Below are positions 33,235-40,708 of a stretch of DNA of 64,000 nucleotides, piece by piece. The notes under the pieces are model-generated. The model did no database searches. It saw only the letters and a list, made by a program, of their open reading frames with translations, and was not told the DNA's origin. The DNA lies in the NCBI GenBank assembly GCA_025846845.1, contig JAOYTL010000005.1, positions 310,001-374,000 on the forward strand, written 5' to 3'. Every line of letters begins with the position of its first letter. The first letter of the stretch is position 1. Both the position numbers and the translations under genes were made by a program. This stretch comes from Alloboseaceae bacterium BT-24-1. GTDB taxonomy: Bacteria > Pseudomonadota > Alphaproteobacteria > Rhizobiales > Beijerinckiaceae.

Positions 33235-34572
33235 CTACTTCGCCGCCTTCAGCGCTTCCTCCGCCTTGGCCTTGGCCTTGGCGTAGTTGTCGCGGGCGAA
33301 ACTCGCCCATTGGCTCTCGATCTCGGCCTGGCGGGCGCCCTTCTCCTTGGCGCCGGTGAAGGCGCCGCGCAGCTCGGGGCTCCCAGCCTGCACCTGGTTG
33401 ACCGGCAGGGCAGCGATCAGGTTGCGGGCCTCGTCGGCGAGCGCCTTGGCCTGCGGGTTCGGCTTCTTGGCGAGCGCGGCATCGACCTCGTGCAGGGTCT
33501 TGGTCACGCCCTTCAGCGCGTCGAGCTGGAAGGAGATCAGCTGGTCGAACAGCGTATCGACCACGGCGGTGCGGGCTTCGGACTTGTCGACGTCGAAGCC
33601 GATCATCTTCTGGAAGCGCGGATCGGTGAAGGGATTGGGATAGTCGGCTCCGGCCTTGGCGTAGACCTCCGGGTTGACCGGCAGGCGGCGGATGCCGGGA
33701 TCGAGCAGAACCTCCTGGCCGGTCGGCGAGAGCAGGAACTCGATGAAGGCCTCGGCGGCAGCCTTGTTCGGCGGGTTGGCGATGATGCCGACATTGGCGG
33801 GCACCACGGTGGTCACGGTCGGGTAGACGAACTTGACCGGGAAGCCCGAGGCCTGCGCCGAAAAGGCGAAGAAGTCGATGACGATGCCGACGCCGACCTG
33901 CCCGGAATTCACCGCTTCGGGCACGCCGAAGGAGCGGTCGGTGATCGAGCGGAAATTGCCGGCCATCTCCTTGAGGATGCGCCAGCCCTTCTCCCAGCCC
34001 TCGCCCTGCAGGATGGTCTCGACGGTCAGGTGCGTGGTGCCGGAACGGGCGGGCGAGGCGATCGAGACATGATCGTAGAACACCGGCTTGGCGAGGTCCT
34101 GCCAGTCCTTGGGCTCGGGCAGCTTGTTGGCCTTGGCGTAGCGGTCATTCCACATGATGCCGTAGCCGGAAGCTGCGAAGCCGAAATAGAAGCCCTGCGG
34201 GTCATTGATCGGGTAGGAGCCGATCTTCTCGGGGATGCCGGTCGCCTTCGGCTTGTAGGCGGTGAGCAGCTTCTTGCCCTTCAACACCTCGAAGGCATCG
34301 GGCGCCGAGGCCCAGAACAAGTCGACCTGGTTGTTGGACTTGGTCTCCTCGACATATTTCACGCCGGCATTGGTGTTGCGGTTCTGGACCTCCAGCGTGA
34401 CGCCCGGCACGGCCTTCTCGAAGGCCTTCTTGAACGGGTCGGTGACGTCCTTCGAGAACGAGGTGACGACCGTGACCTTGCCCGACGGCGCCTGCGCCAG
34501 GGCGATGGTCGCGAGCGAAGCGCTCAGCGACAGGCCAAGGGTGGCCGCGAGCGCGACTCTGCGATTGAGCAT
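33235..34572 (-). CDS. ABC transporter substrate-binding protein, Fe3+/AfuA type
   Basis: A 445-residue periplasmic binding protein. Signal peptide LAATLGLSLSASLATIALA; the mature part has VTVVTSFSKDVTDPFKKAFEKAVPGV, VDLFWASAPDAFEVLKGK, and SGTTHLTVETILQGEGWEKGW. The C-terminus is Lys/Ala-rich (NYAKAKAKAEEALKAAK). GGGAGGAAGTC precedes the ATG at 34572. It is first in the importer operon and is preceded by a sigma54 promoter. It is strikingly similar to the binding-protein-like sensor encoded at 38166-39539, so the two probably see the same ligand. Length is above the usual 330-350 of Fe3+ receptors. Confidence 0.92.
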   Translation of the reverse strand: MLNRRVALAATLGLSLSASLATIALAQAPSGKVTVVTSFSKDVTDPFKKAFEKAVPGVTLEVQNRNTNAGVKYVEETKSNNQVDLFWASAPDAFEVLKGKKLLTAYKPKATGIPEKIGSYPINDPQGFYFGFAASGYGIMWNDRYAKANKLPEPKDWQDLAKPVFYDHVSIASPARSGTTHLTVETILQGEGWEKGWRILKEMAGNFRSITDRSFGVPEAVNSGQVGVGIVIDFFAFSAQASGFPVKFVYPTVTTVVPANVGIIANPPNKAAAEAFIEFLLSPTGQEVLLDPGIRRLPVNPEVYAKAGADYPNPFTDPRFQKMIGFDVDKSEARTAVVDTLFDQLISFQLDALKGVTKTLHEVDAALAKKPNPQAKALADEARNLIAALPVNQVQAGSPELRGAFTGAKEKGARQAEIESQWASFARDNYAKAKAKAEEALKAAK

Positions 34573-34626
34573 GACTTCCTCCCGAGTGGTCTCTTCAGTT
34601 CGGCGTCGAGGCCGATGCTCCCGGTC

Positions 34627-34642
34627 AGCAACTACGGTGCCA
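34627..34642 (-). promoter_or_regulatory. Sigma54 promoter of the ABC importer operon
   Basis: On the minus strand the sequence is TTGGCACCGTAGTTGCT, a match to the sigma54 -24/-12 consensus (TGGCAC-N5-TTGCW) in every key base. It lies about 55 bp upstream of the binding-protein ATG. It is flanked by a perfect inverted repeat GCTCCCGGT (34617-34625) and ACCGGGAGC (34643-34651). The neighbouring NtrC-class regulator has the GAFTGA sigma54-contact motif, which fits. Confidence 0.8.
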
Positions 34643-34767
34643 ACCGGGAGCGTCCCTGATTCCATTCGGGAATTCGCCGATCGACCCCGAAAGCGGCACT
34701 GGTTTGGAGGCGTAGCGGTAACCTCCCGGCGTGGCCGATGGGTCAGCGCGGTAACATCGCCACCTCA

Positions 34768-34812
34768 GAGCCCGTTCCGATCAGCTTGATTCAACCTGAT
34801 CGGAACGGGCTC
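34768..34812. promoter_or_regulatory. Large palindrome 1 upstream of the sigma54 promoter (candidate enhancer site or REP-like repeat)
   Basis: Perfect 16-bp arms, GAGCCCGTTCCGATCA and TGATCGGAACGGGCTC, flank a 13-base centre. The central 27 bases match palindrome 2 in 24 positions (CCGATCAG-N-TTG-N-TTCAA-N-CTGATCGG). Its centre is about 150 bp upstream of the -24 element, a normal enhancer distance. It could also be a member of a genome-wide repeat family. Confidence 0.55.
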
Positions 34813-34838
34813 AAAACTAAAAGTGAGAGACGGATTCA

Positions 34839-34865
34839 CCGATCAGATTGGTTCAATCTGATCGG
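34839..34865. promoter_or_regulatory. Palindrome 2 (second candidate enhancer site or REP-like repeat)
   Basis: CCGATCAGATTG-GTT-CAATCTGATCGG has perfect 12-bp arms. Its centre is 62 bp from that of palindrome 1, close to six helical turns. It ends 9 bp before the stop codon of the NtrC-type gene and could act as that operon's terminator as well, though without a T-tract. Confidence 0.55.
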
Positions 34866-34873
34866 ATCCGGCT

Positions 34874-36229
34874 CTAGTCGGCGAGCGCCGCGGCCCCGCT
34901 CAGCCCGTAGCGGCGCATCTTGAGGTAGAGCGTCTTGCGGGTGATGCCGAGGGCCGAGGCGGTGACGCCGATGCGCCCGTTATGACGCTTCAGCGCCGCC
35001 TCGATCGCCTCGGCTTCGGCCAGCGCGACCTCCTCCTCCAGTGTACGCTCGATGCCGCGGGACGCCGCGACGCCGGCATCGAGATCCTCGAAATCCTCAT
35101 CCATGCCGAGCAGGCTGCGTTCGGCGGCATTGCGCAGCTCGCGGACATTGCCGGGCCAGTCCTGCCGTGACAGGCGCTGGAGGAGATCGCGCCCGAGCGG
35201 CGGAGCGGAGCGGCCGACACGCGCCGCCGCGAGTGCCAGAAAGTGCCGGAACAGCATCGGGATGTCCTCGCGCCGGTCGCGCAGCGGCGGCAGGCGCAGG
35301 GTCACGACATTGAGGCGATAGACCAGGTCCTCGCGGAAGCGGCCCGTTTTGGCGAGTGCAGCGAGATCGGTCTTGGTCGCCGCGACGATGCGGATATCGA
35401 CCGGGATTTCCTTGTTGGAGCCAAGTCGTTCGATCCGGCGCTCCTGCAGCGCGCGCAGCAGGCGAACCTGCGCCGCCATCGGCATCGATTCGATCTCGTC
35501 GAGAAAGAGCGTGCCGCCGCTGGCATGCTCGATCTTGCCGATCCGGCGCTCGCGCGCGCCGGTGAAGGCGCCGGCCTCGTGACCGAAGAGCTCGCTCTCG
35601 ATCATGGTCTCGGGGATCGCCCCGCAATTCACCGCAACGAAGCGCCCGGCGCGGCGCTTGCCGAGGTCGTGCAGGGCCCGGGCGGCGACCTCCTTGCCGG
35701 TGCCGGTCTCGCCGAAGAGCAGCACGTCGGTATCGGCATCGGCGAGGAGCGCGAGCCGGCCGCGCATGCGCGCGACCGCCGGAGAGCTGCCGACCAGACG
35801 GGCTGCCCAGGGGTCCTCCGGCGTCACCCCTGCCCGCAGCGAGCGGTTCTCGATAATCAGCCGGCGGTATTCGCTCGCGCGCCGAACCGTCTCGATCAGA
35901 AGCACGGGATCGGCGGGCTTCTCGACGAAATCCCAGGCGCCCTCGCGGATCGCTTTCACCGCCATCGGCACGTCGGCATGGCCGGTGATCAGCACCACCG
36001 GAATCTCCGCATCGATCGCGGTCACCGCCGCGAGCAGCCCGAACCCGTCCCGGCCCGGCATGCGCACATCGCTGACCAGGACCGCGGAACTCTCCCGGGT
36101 CAGATGGCCAAGCGCGGCATCGCCGGTGCGCTTGGCGATGACCTCGAAGCCGTCGAGCTCGAGCGTCAGTCGCCAGGCTTCGAGCACCTCGGCGTCATCA
36201 TCGACGAGGATGATCCTGGGGGCGCTCAT
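34874..36229 (-). CDS. NtrC-class sigma54-dependent response regulator, PgtA/DctD-like
   Basis: A 451-residue activator. The receiver domain has IILVDDD and the phosphoacceptor Asp54 (SDVRMPGRDG). The AAA+ domain has Walker A GETGTGKE (173-180), GAFTGA (220-225) and GTLFLDEIESMP. The C-terminal Fis-type helix-turn-helix includes NGRIGVTASALGITRKTLYLKMRRYGL. The start overlaps the stop of the kinase gene (ATGA). It should bind upstream palindromes and drive sigma54 transcription of the importer operon lying directly downstream. It is the last gene of the three-gene sensor operon. Confidence 0.93.
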   Translation of the reverse strand: MSAPRIILVDDDAEVLEAWRLTLELDGFEVIAKRTGDAALGHLTRESSAVLVSDVRMPGRDGFGLLAAVTAIDAEIPVVLITGHADVPMAVKAIREGAWDFVEKPADPVLLIETVRRASEYRRLIIENRSLRAGVTPEDPWAARLVGSSPAVARMRGRLALLADADTDVLLFGETGTGKEVAARALHDLGKRRAGRFVAVNCGAIPETMIESELFGHEAGAFTGARERRIGKIEHASGGTLFLDEIESMPMAAQVRLLRALQERRIERLGSNKEIPVDIRIVAATKTDLAALAKTGRFREDLVYRLNVVTLRLPPLRDRREDIPMLFRHFLALAAARVGRSAPPLGRDLLQRLSRQDWPGNVRELRNAAERSLLGMDEDFEDLDAGVAASRGIERTLEEEVALAEAEAIEAALKRHNGRIGVTASALGITRKTLYLKMRRYGLSGAAALAD

Positions 36230-38169
36230 GCGTCGACTTCCAATGGGGCCATGACATGGGTCGTCGCACCCTCCAGCGTGATCAGGAAACGCGTGCCGCC
36301 GGGGCCCGTCTCCGCCACGGCGAGCGTGCCGCCCAGATCCTTGATGATGTTGTAGGACAGGGACAGCCCGAGCCCGAGACCCGAGCCCACCGGCTTGGTG
36401 GTGAAGAACGGGTCGAAGATCCGCTCCAGATGGGAGCGGTCGATCCCCGGGCCGCTATCCTCGACCCAGATCTCGACCATGTGGCCGCGCCGGCGGGCGC
36501 CGACCGCCAACGTCGCGTCCTTGGCGCCCGCAACGGCGTCGAAGGCGTTCGCAACGAGATTGACCAGAACCTGCTCCAGCCGGATGTCCTCGGCGTGCAC
36601 ATAGAGTCGGCCCTCGGGAAGGTCCCGCCGCAAGGTCACGCGTTCGGCGTCGAAGCGCGGGCCGAACAGGGACAAGGCGGTTTCGACGATCTCGCCGACC
36701 TCGACGGGGGCGAGCACGACACCGGGCTTGCGGGCGAAACGCCTGAGATGGGCGATCAGCTCGGCCGCGCGCGTCGTCAGCGCCTGGATGCGTGTCATCG
36801 CCTGGCGCGCCTCCTCCGGCCGGCCACGCTCCAGCAGCAGGGCGCCGTTATGGGCATGGGAGCGGATCGCGGCCAGCGGCTGGTTGAGCTCATGGCTCAG
36901 GCCGGCCGCCATCTGCCCCAGCGCAGCGAGCTTGGCCGCCTGGATCAGGTCGTCGCGCGTCTGCCGGAAGACGGCCAGCGCGCGGGCGAGGTCACCGAGC
37001 TCGTCATTGCCCGCCTTAGGCAGCACGGCGGAGGACTGGCCGCTGGCGATGCTGGTCGCGGCCTCGGTCAGGACGCGCAGCCGCGCCACGAGATGGCGGC
37101 GGACATAGAACCAGCCGATCAGCAACGCACCGAGCAGCGAGGCGGCCGCGATCGCCAGAAGCAGGTTGCGGCCGAGCAGGATCGCTTCAGCCGAGCGGTC
37201 GGCGGCGGCTTTCGCAACGGCCTCGGTCCTCTGCACCTCCTGCGAGACCAGCGCGCCGAGCTCGGTGACGAGGCGGCGGCTTTCGGAGATCAGGCGCTGA
37301 GCATCGGCCATGGCGGCAAGCTCGGCGCGCTTGATGCCGGGCAATCCGCTCGTGGCATCGGCAAGGCCGATAAGGCGCTGCGTAATCTGCCGGACGGTGA
37401 TGGTATCGGGCCAGCCGGCCAGCGCCTTCGCCTCGACCTCGAGCTGGTCGACCGCCTCGCCGATGACATGGCCGGTCTGCTCCATGTCTTCGCGCGTCTG
37501 GACCGTGCCGAGCCGCCCGAACAGACCGACGATCAGGTTGGCCTGGGCGTTCAGCGTCATCAGCGCTTCGCTCTTGCGCATCTCCTCGCGGATCGTATTG
37601 GGCTTGCCGGCTGCGAGGGCATCGCTGCTCGCCTGCCCCAGTGCCGTCTCGATGTTGAAGCGGGCATCGTCGGTCAGCGGCTCGATCTCGTCGAGTAGGT
37701 CCGCCTGCAGCCAACGCAACTCCTCGCCGATGGCGCGGTTGCGCTCGCCGAGCGGGAAGCGGCGCTCGGAGACGGTGTCGATCGCGCCGAGATTGCCACG
37801 AATCGCCGTCGCCACCGCCGTCAGGGCCGGCACGTCGAAGCCGCCTTTCGTCCGCTCCGACAACACGCTGTCGAGTTCGTCCAGCCGCTCGCCGACCATG
37901 CGCCGGCTGCGCTCATAGCCGTCGCGCCGCTCGGCATTGGCGAGCTCCGGCATCCCGGCGATCACCCGTGCGCTGGCTTCGGCGAGCCTGGCGGCCGAGG
38001 CGAGGCCCGGCAGGTGGTCGCGAGCGATCGCCGCCAGCTCCTTGCTCAGCCGCTCATAGGAGATGACGCCAACGATGCCGGCGCCGACGGCAAACAGGCC
38101 GACGCCGAGGAAGGCGGCGATCAGGCGCCCGCCGATGCCGAAGCGCCGGCCGGCCCAGGGACGCCTCAT
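36226..38169 (-). CDS. Membrane sensor histidine kinase, PgtB/DctB-like
   Basis: A 647-residue kinase. TM1 spans about 15-37. A roughly 290-residue helical periplasmic domain follows, then TM2 about 332-356 and HAMP to about 410. The DctB-style H-box LAALGQMAAGLSHELNQPLAAIRSHAHNG carries His426. The ATPase boxes are NLVANAFDAV, EDSGPGIDRS and GLGLGLSLSYNI. Both ends overlap neighbours by ATGA: the start with the binding-protein-like sensor gene and the stop with the response regulator. The periplasmic domain is large enough to dock a ligand-loaded binding protein, as proposed for PgtB with PgtC. Confidence 0.92.
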   Translation of the reverse strand: MRRPWAGRRFGIGGRLIAAFLGVGLFAVGAGIVGVISYERLSKELAAIARDHLPGLASAARLAEASARVIAGMPELANAERRDGYERSRRMVGERLDELDSVLSERTKGGFDVPALTAVATAIRGNLGAIDTVSERRFPLGERNRAIGEELRWLQADLLDEIEPLTDDARFNIETALGQASSDALAAGKPNTIREEMRKSEALMTLNAQANLIVGLFGRLGTVQTREDMEQTGHVIGEAVDQLEVEAKALAGWPDTITVRQITQRLIGLADATSGLPGIKRAELAAMADAQRLISESRRLVTELGALVSQEVQRTEAVAKAAADRSAEAILLGRNLLLAIAAASLLGALLIGWFYVRRHLVARLRVLTEAATSIASGQSSAVLPKAGNDELGDLARALAVFRQTRDDLIQAAKLAALGQMAAGLSHELNQPLAAIRSHAHNGALLLERGRPEEARQAMTRIQALTTRAAELIAHLRRFARKPGVVLAPVEVGEIVETALSLFGPRFDAERVTLRRDLPEGRLYVHAEDIRLEQVLVNLVANAFDAVAGAKDATLAVGARRRGHMVEIWVEDSGPGIDRSHLERIFDPFFTTKPVGSGLGLGLSLSYNIIKDLGGTLAVAETGPGGTRFLITLEGATTHVMAPLEVDA

Positions 38170-39539
38170 GGCCGGCCTCCCGCCAGCCCGCCCTCGGCGC
38201 CGGCCCAGCCGGCAGTGACCAGCCGTTCGGCCGCCTGCCGCAGGCTGGTGGCAGCTTCGGCGGCATGGCTCGCGATCGCGCCGCGGATCCCGGCTTCGAT
38301 GCGCGCCTGCTCTTCGGGCACCGCGAGGCCGCGCGGCACGCGCACGAGCTTGCGGAAGCGTTCCGGCCTTTTCAGCTCCGCAGCAGCGACCGGCGGCCGG
38401 GTCAGGGAGGCGCGGGCCTGCGTCAGGAAGCGCGCCGCCTGCTCGTCGGGATGGCTAAGCAGCGCCGCCTCCATGGCCTGGAGACTGCGCCAGAGCCTGG
38501 CATGTTCGGCGCGGCGGAAGGTGATCCACTCGTCGAAGACGATGTTGACCAGTTCGTAGCGGCCGGCCGAGAGACCTGCGTCGAAGCGTGTCTTGTTGAA
38601 CAGGCCCGCCGTCTCCGACAGATGCGGCGGCGTCTCGTCCGGGCCGTAGGCCGCGGGCGAAACCGCGAGACGGCCGATCCGCGGCTCGCGCAGCAGCTTC
38701 TGCCCGTCTGGCGAAAGCACGAAGTCGATGAAGAGCTCGGCCTCCTTCGGATTGGGCGAGGTCGCCAGCCGCGCGATGTTGGCGGGTGCGAACAGGGTTT
38801 CCTCGGGCAGCACGAACCGGTTGGCCTCGCCTTCGGCCGAGCCCGCCTCGGTCAGGAAATCGATGGAAATACCGATGCCGAAACGGCCGCGTGCGACACC
38901 GGTCGTCACGCCGAAGCTGCGCGCCGTTATGGTCGCAAGATTGCCGCCGATCGCCGACCACAAGGCCCAGCCGCGCTCCCAGCCGAGCGATTGCAGGAGG
39001 GCCTCGACCATCAGATGGGTGGTGCCCGAGCGGGCGGCCGAGGTCAGGCCGATATGACCAGCATAGCCGGGCGCGGCAAGATCGGCCCAGTTGCGCGGCA
39101 CAGGCAGGCCGCGGGTCGCAAGATAGGCCGGGTTGTAGACCAGCCCGTAACCGGAGATGGCGAAGCCGAGATAACGGCCGGCCGGATCGTTGACCGGGTA
39201 GCCGGCAATGGTTTCGGGTGCGCCCGTCGCGCGCGGCTGCAACTGCGCCAGCAGGCCGGCCTGTTTCAGGAGTTCGAAGGCATCGGGCGCCGAGGCCCAG
39301 AGCAGGTCCGTGTCAGGCCGCTTGCCCGCATGGATATCGGCGACCGCGGCCGTCGTCTTGCGCTGCACGATCTCGACGAGGATATCGGGGTGCCGGATCC
39401 GGAACGCGCTGCGGAAGGGTTCGAAGAAGGAGGGCGGGAACGAGGTGACGATCTGGACGCGGCGCGTCTGCGCCTGGCCGGCGCTCTGCCAGCCGAGAGT
39501 CAAAAGGGCAAGCCAAAGACAAAGGGCGCGGCGGCTCAT
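38166..39539 (-). CDS. Binding-protein-like periplasmic sensor component, PgtC-like
   Basis: A 457-residue exported protein with a short signal peptide (LWLALLTLGWQSAGQAQ). It reads as a paralogue of the importer's binding protein: DLLWASAPDAFELLKQAGLL, SGTTHLMVEALLQSLGWERGW and GISIDFL match the transporter version almost segment by segment. In contrast to the transport protein it lies in one translationally coupled operon with the kinase and regulator, so it probably presents ligand to the kinase. The ATG at 39539 has only a weak Shine-Dalgarno. Salmonella PgtC is the named family precedent. Confidence 0.88.
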   Translation of the reverse strand: MSRRALCLWLALLTLGWQSAGQAQTRRVQIVTSFPPSFFEPFRSAFRIRHPDILVEIVQRKTTAAVADIHAGKRPDTDLLWASAPDAFELLKQAGLLAQLQPRATGAPETIAGYPVNDPAGRYLGFAISGYGLVYNPAYLATRGLPVPRNWADLAAPGYAGHIGLTSAARSGTTHLMVEALLQSLGWERGWALWSAIGGNLATITARSFGVTTGVARGRFGIGISIDFLTEAGSAEGEANRFVLPEETLFAPANIARLATSPNPKEAELFIDFVLSPDGQKLLREPRIGRLAVSPAAYGPDETPPHLSETAGLFNKTRFDAGLSAGRYELVNIVFDEWITFRRAEHARLWRSLQAMEAALLSHPDEQAARFLTQARASLTRPPVAAAELKRPERFRKLVRVPRGLAVPEEQARIEAGIRGAIASHAAEAATSLRQAAERLVTAGWAGAEGGLAGGRP

Positions 39540-39625
39540 GAAACCGTCATATAGCCGGCGATCGGGCCCGCATAGATCGATAGGTGCGACTTGCGGCAAG
39601 GGATACCGACCTGTCGTGACCAGCC

Positions 39626-39653
39626 CCGGGCGGGTTCGAACGCCCGGTTTTTT
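39626..39653 (+). terminator. Intrinsic terminator on the plus strand, with no matching gene
   Basis: CCGGGCG-GGTTCGAA-CGCCCGG is a perfect 7-bp stem followed by TTTTTT, a classic intrinsic terminator on the plus strand. Both flanking genes run on the minus strand, so it would end an unannotated plus-strand transcript starting about 39550-39560 or later. Confidence 0.6.
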
Positions 39654-39680
39654 GCCTGCAGATTGCCGTGCTGCCGTGCT

Positions 39681-40562
39681 TCAGCCGAGCAGCGCCAGCG
39701 CATAGGTCGGGGTCTGCCCGGCGCTGGCGAAGAGCGCGAGGCAGCTCGCCGCGTCCATCGTTCCACCGTCCCAGCTGATGTCACCACGATGAATGCCGCC
39801 CCCGATGAAGACGCTGTCGAGGCCGGCCGCCTCAGCGCCCGCGATGTCGTGCTCCAGCGAGCCGCCGATCGCGACGACCCGGCTTCGCTCGAGCCCGAGC
39901 CGGGCAAGGCAGGTGCGATAGATCCGCGGCTCGGGCTTGCCGTGATAGCGCACGGTGCCGCCCAGTTGCTCATAGGCACGCGCGACGAGGCCAGGCGCCT
40001 CCTGCAGGCCGCCGTCGGAGCTGGCGCGATGCAGGTCCGGATTGGCGCAGACCATCGGCAAGCGTCGCTCGCCGGCAGCCTTGAGCAGGTCCGTCCAGCC
40101 GGCGACCGATTGCCGGGGCGGGTCCATGGTCATCAGCAGAATGAAATCGGCTGTCTCGACATCATCGACGAGATCGAGACCGAGCCCCTCCGCCAGATGG
40201 AACTCGCCCGCGCGCGCCAGCAGCAGGCAGCGCCGGCCGAGCGCACGATGGAACGGCTCGTCGCGCGTCGCCAGCGCCTCGCGGGCATCGTCACCGGCCG
40301 AGACGACCTCGTCATAGAGCTCGCGCGCAAAGCCCAGCTTCGCCAGCTGCGCGGCATTCTCCGCACCGAGACGGCCGGAATTCGACAGGATGATCACACG
40401 CTTGCCGGCGTGGCGCAGGGCTTCGAGCGCGGTTACGGCGCCGGGATAAGGCCAGACGCCGTCATGCAGCACGCCCCATTGGTCGAGCAGGAAGCCGTCA
40501 TAGCGCGGTGCCAGCACGGCCAGATTGTCCGGAAAGGTTGTGGGAGAAGGCAGCTGCGTCAT
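39681..40562 (-). CDS. HAD superfamily class IIA hydrolase (TIGR01459-like)
   Basis: A 293-residue phosphatase-like protein. The HAD motif I is FLLDQWGVLHDG, where the second Asp is replaced by Trp/Gly context usual in this subgroup. Motif II is IILSNSGR, the Lys is in YHGKPEPRIYRT, and motif IV is AIGGSLEHDIAGAEAAG. These resemble NagD-type enzymes acting on small phosphorylated metabolites. The start is unsure: ATG 40562 and GTG 40604 are both possible, and neither has a clear Shine-Dalgarno. It is divergent from the phosphonate-type transporter genes, a suggestive but unproven link. Confidence 0.82.
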   Translation of the reverse strand: MTQLPSPTTFPDNLAVLAPRYDGFLLDQWGVLHDGVWPYPGAVTALEALRHAGKRVIILSNSGRLGAENAAQLAKLGFARELYDEVVSAGDDAREALATRDEPFHRALGRRCLLLARAGEFHLAEGLGLDLVDDVETADFILLMTMDPPRQSVAGWTDLLKAAGERRLPMVCANPDLHRASSDGGLQEAPGLVARAYEQLGGTVRYHGKPEPRIYRTCLARLGLERSRVVAIGGSLEHDIAGAEAAGLDSVFIGGGIHRGDISWDGGTMDAASCLALFASAGQTPTYALALLG

Positions 40563-40643
40563 CAGGGTTGGGGCGATACCGCCCGTCGCGGTGGATAAGG
40601 CCACTTAAGTTGTAAAACGACGGCGTCTCGCCTGGCTGGAATA

Positions 40644-40667
40644 TGACAGTTTTGTGTCACATACTAT
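40644..40667 (+). promoter_or_regulatory. Candidate regulatory site upstream of phnD
   Basis: TGACA-N6-TGTCA (40644-40659) is an inverted repeat followed by TACTAT, a possible -10. The half-sites resemble the CTGTCA unit of PhoB boxes, but here they are inverted rather than in the direct order of a Pho box. A phosphate-starvation site is possible but not shown. Confidence 0.3.
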
Positions 40668-40708
40668 AGCCGGCTCATAACGAAGATCGACCGGGAGAAA
40701 CGCCGACT

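Noticed and set aside
39626..39653. GGTTCGAA resembling a tRNA T-loop
   Set aside because: The upstream bases do not fold into acceptor, D and anticodon arms, and the following T-tract marks an intrinsic terminator instead.
40644..40667. A canonical Pho box before phnD
   Set aside because: The two TGTCA-like half-sites are inverted rather than directly repeated at 11-bp spacing, so it was kept only as a weak regulatory candidate.
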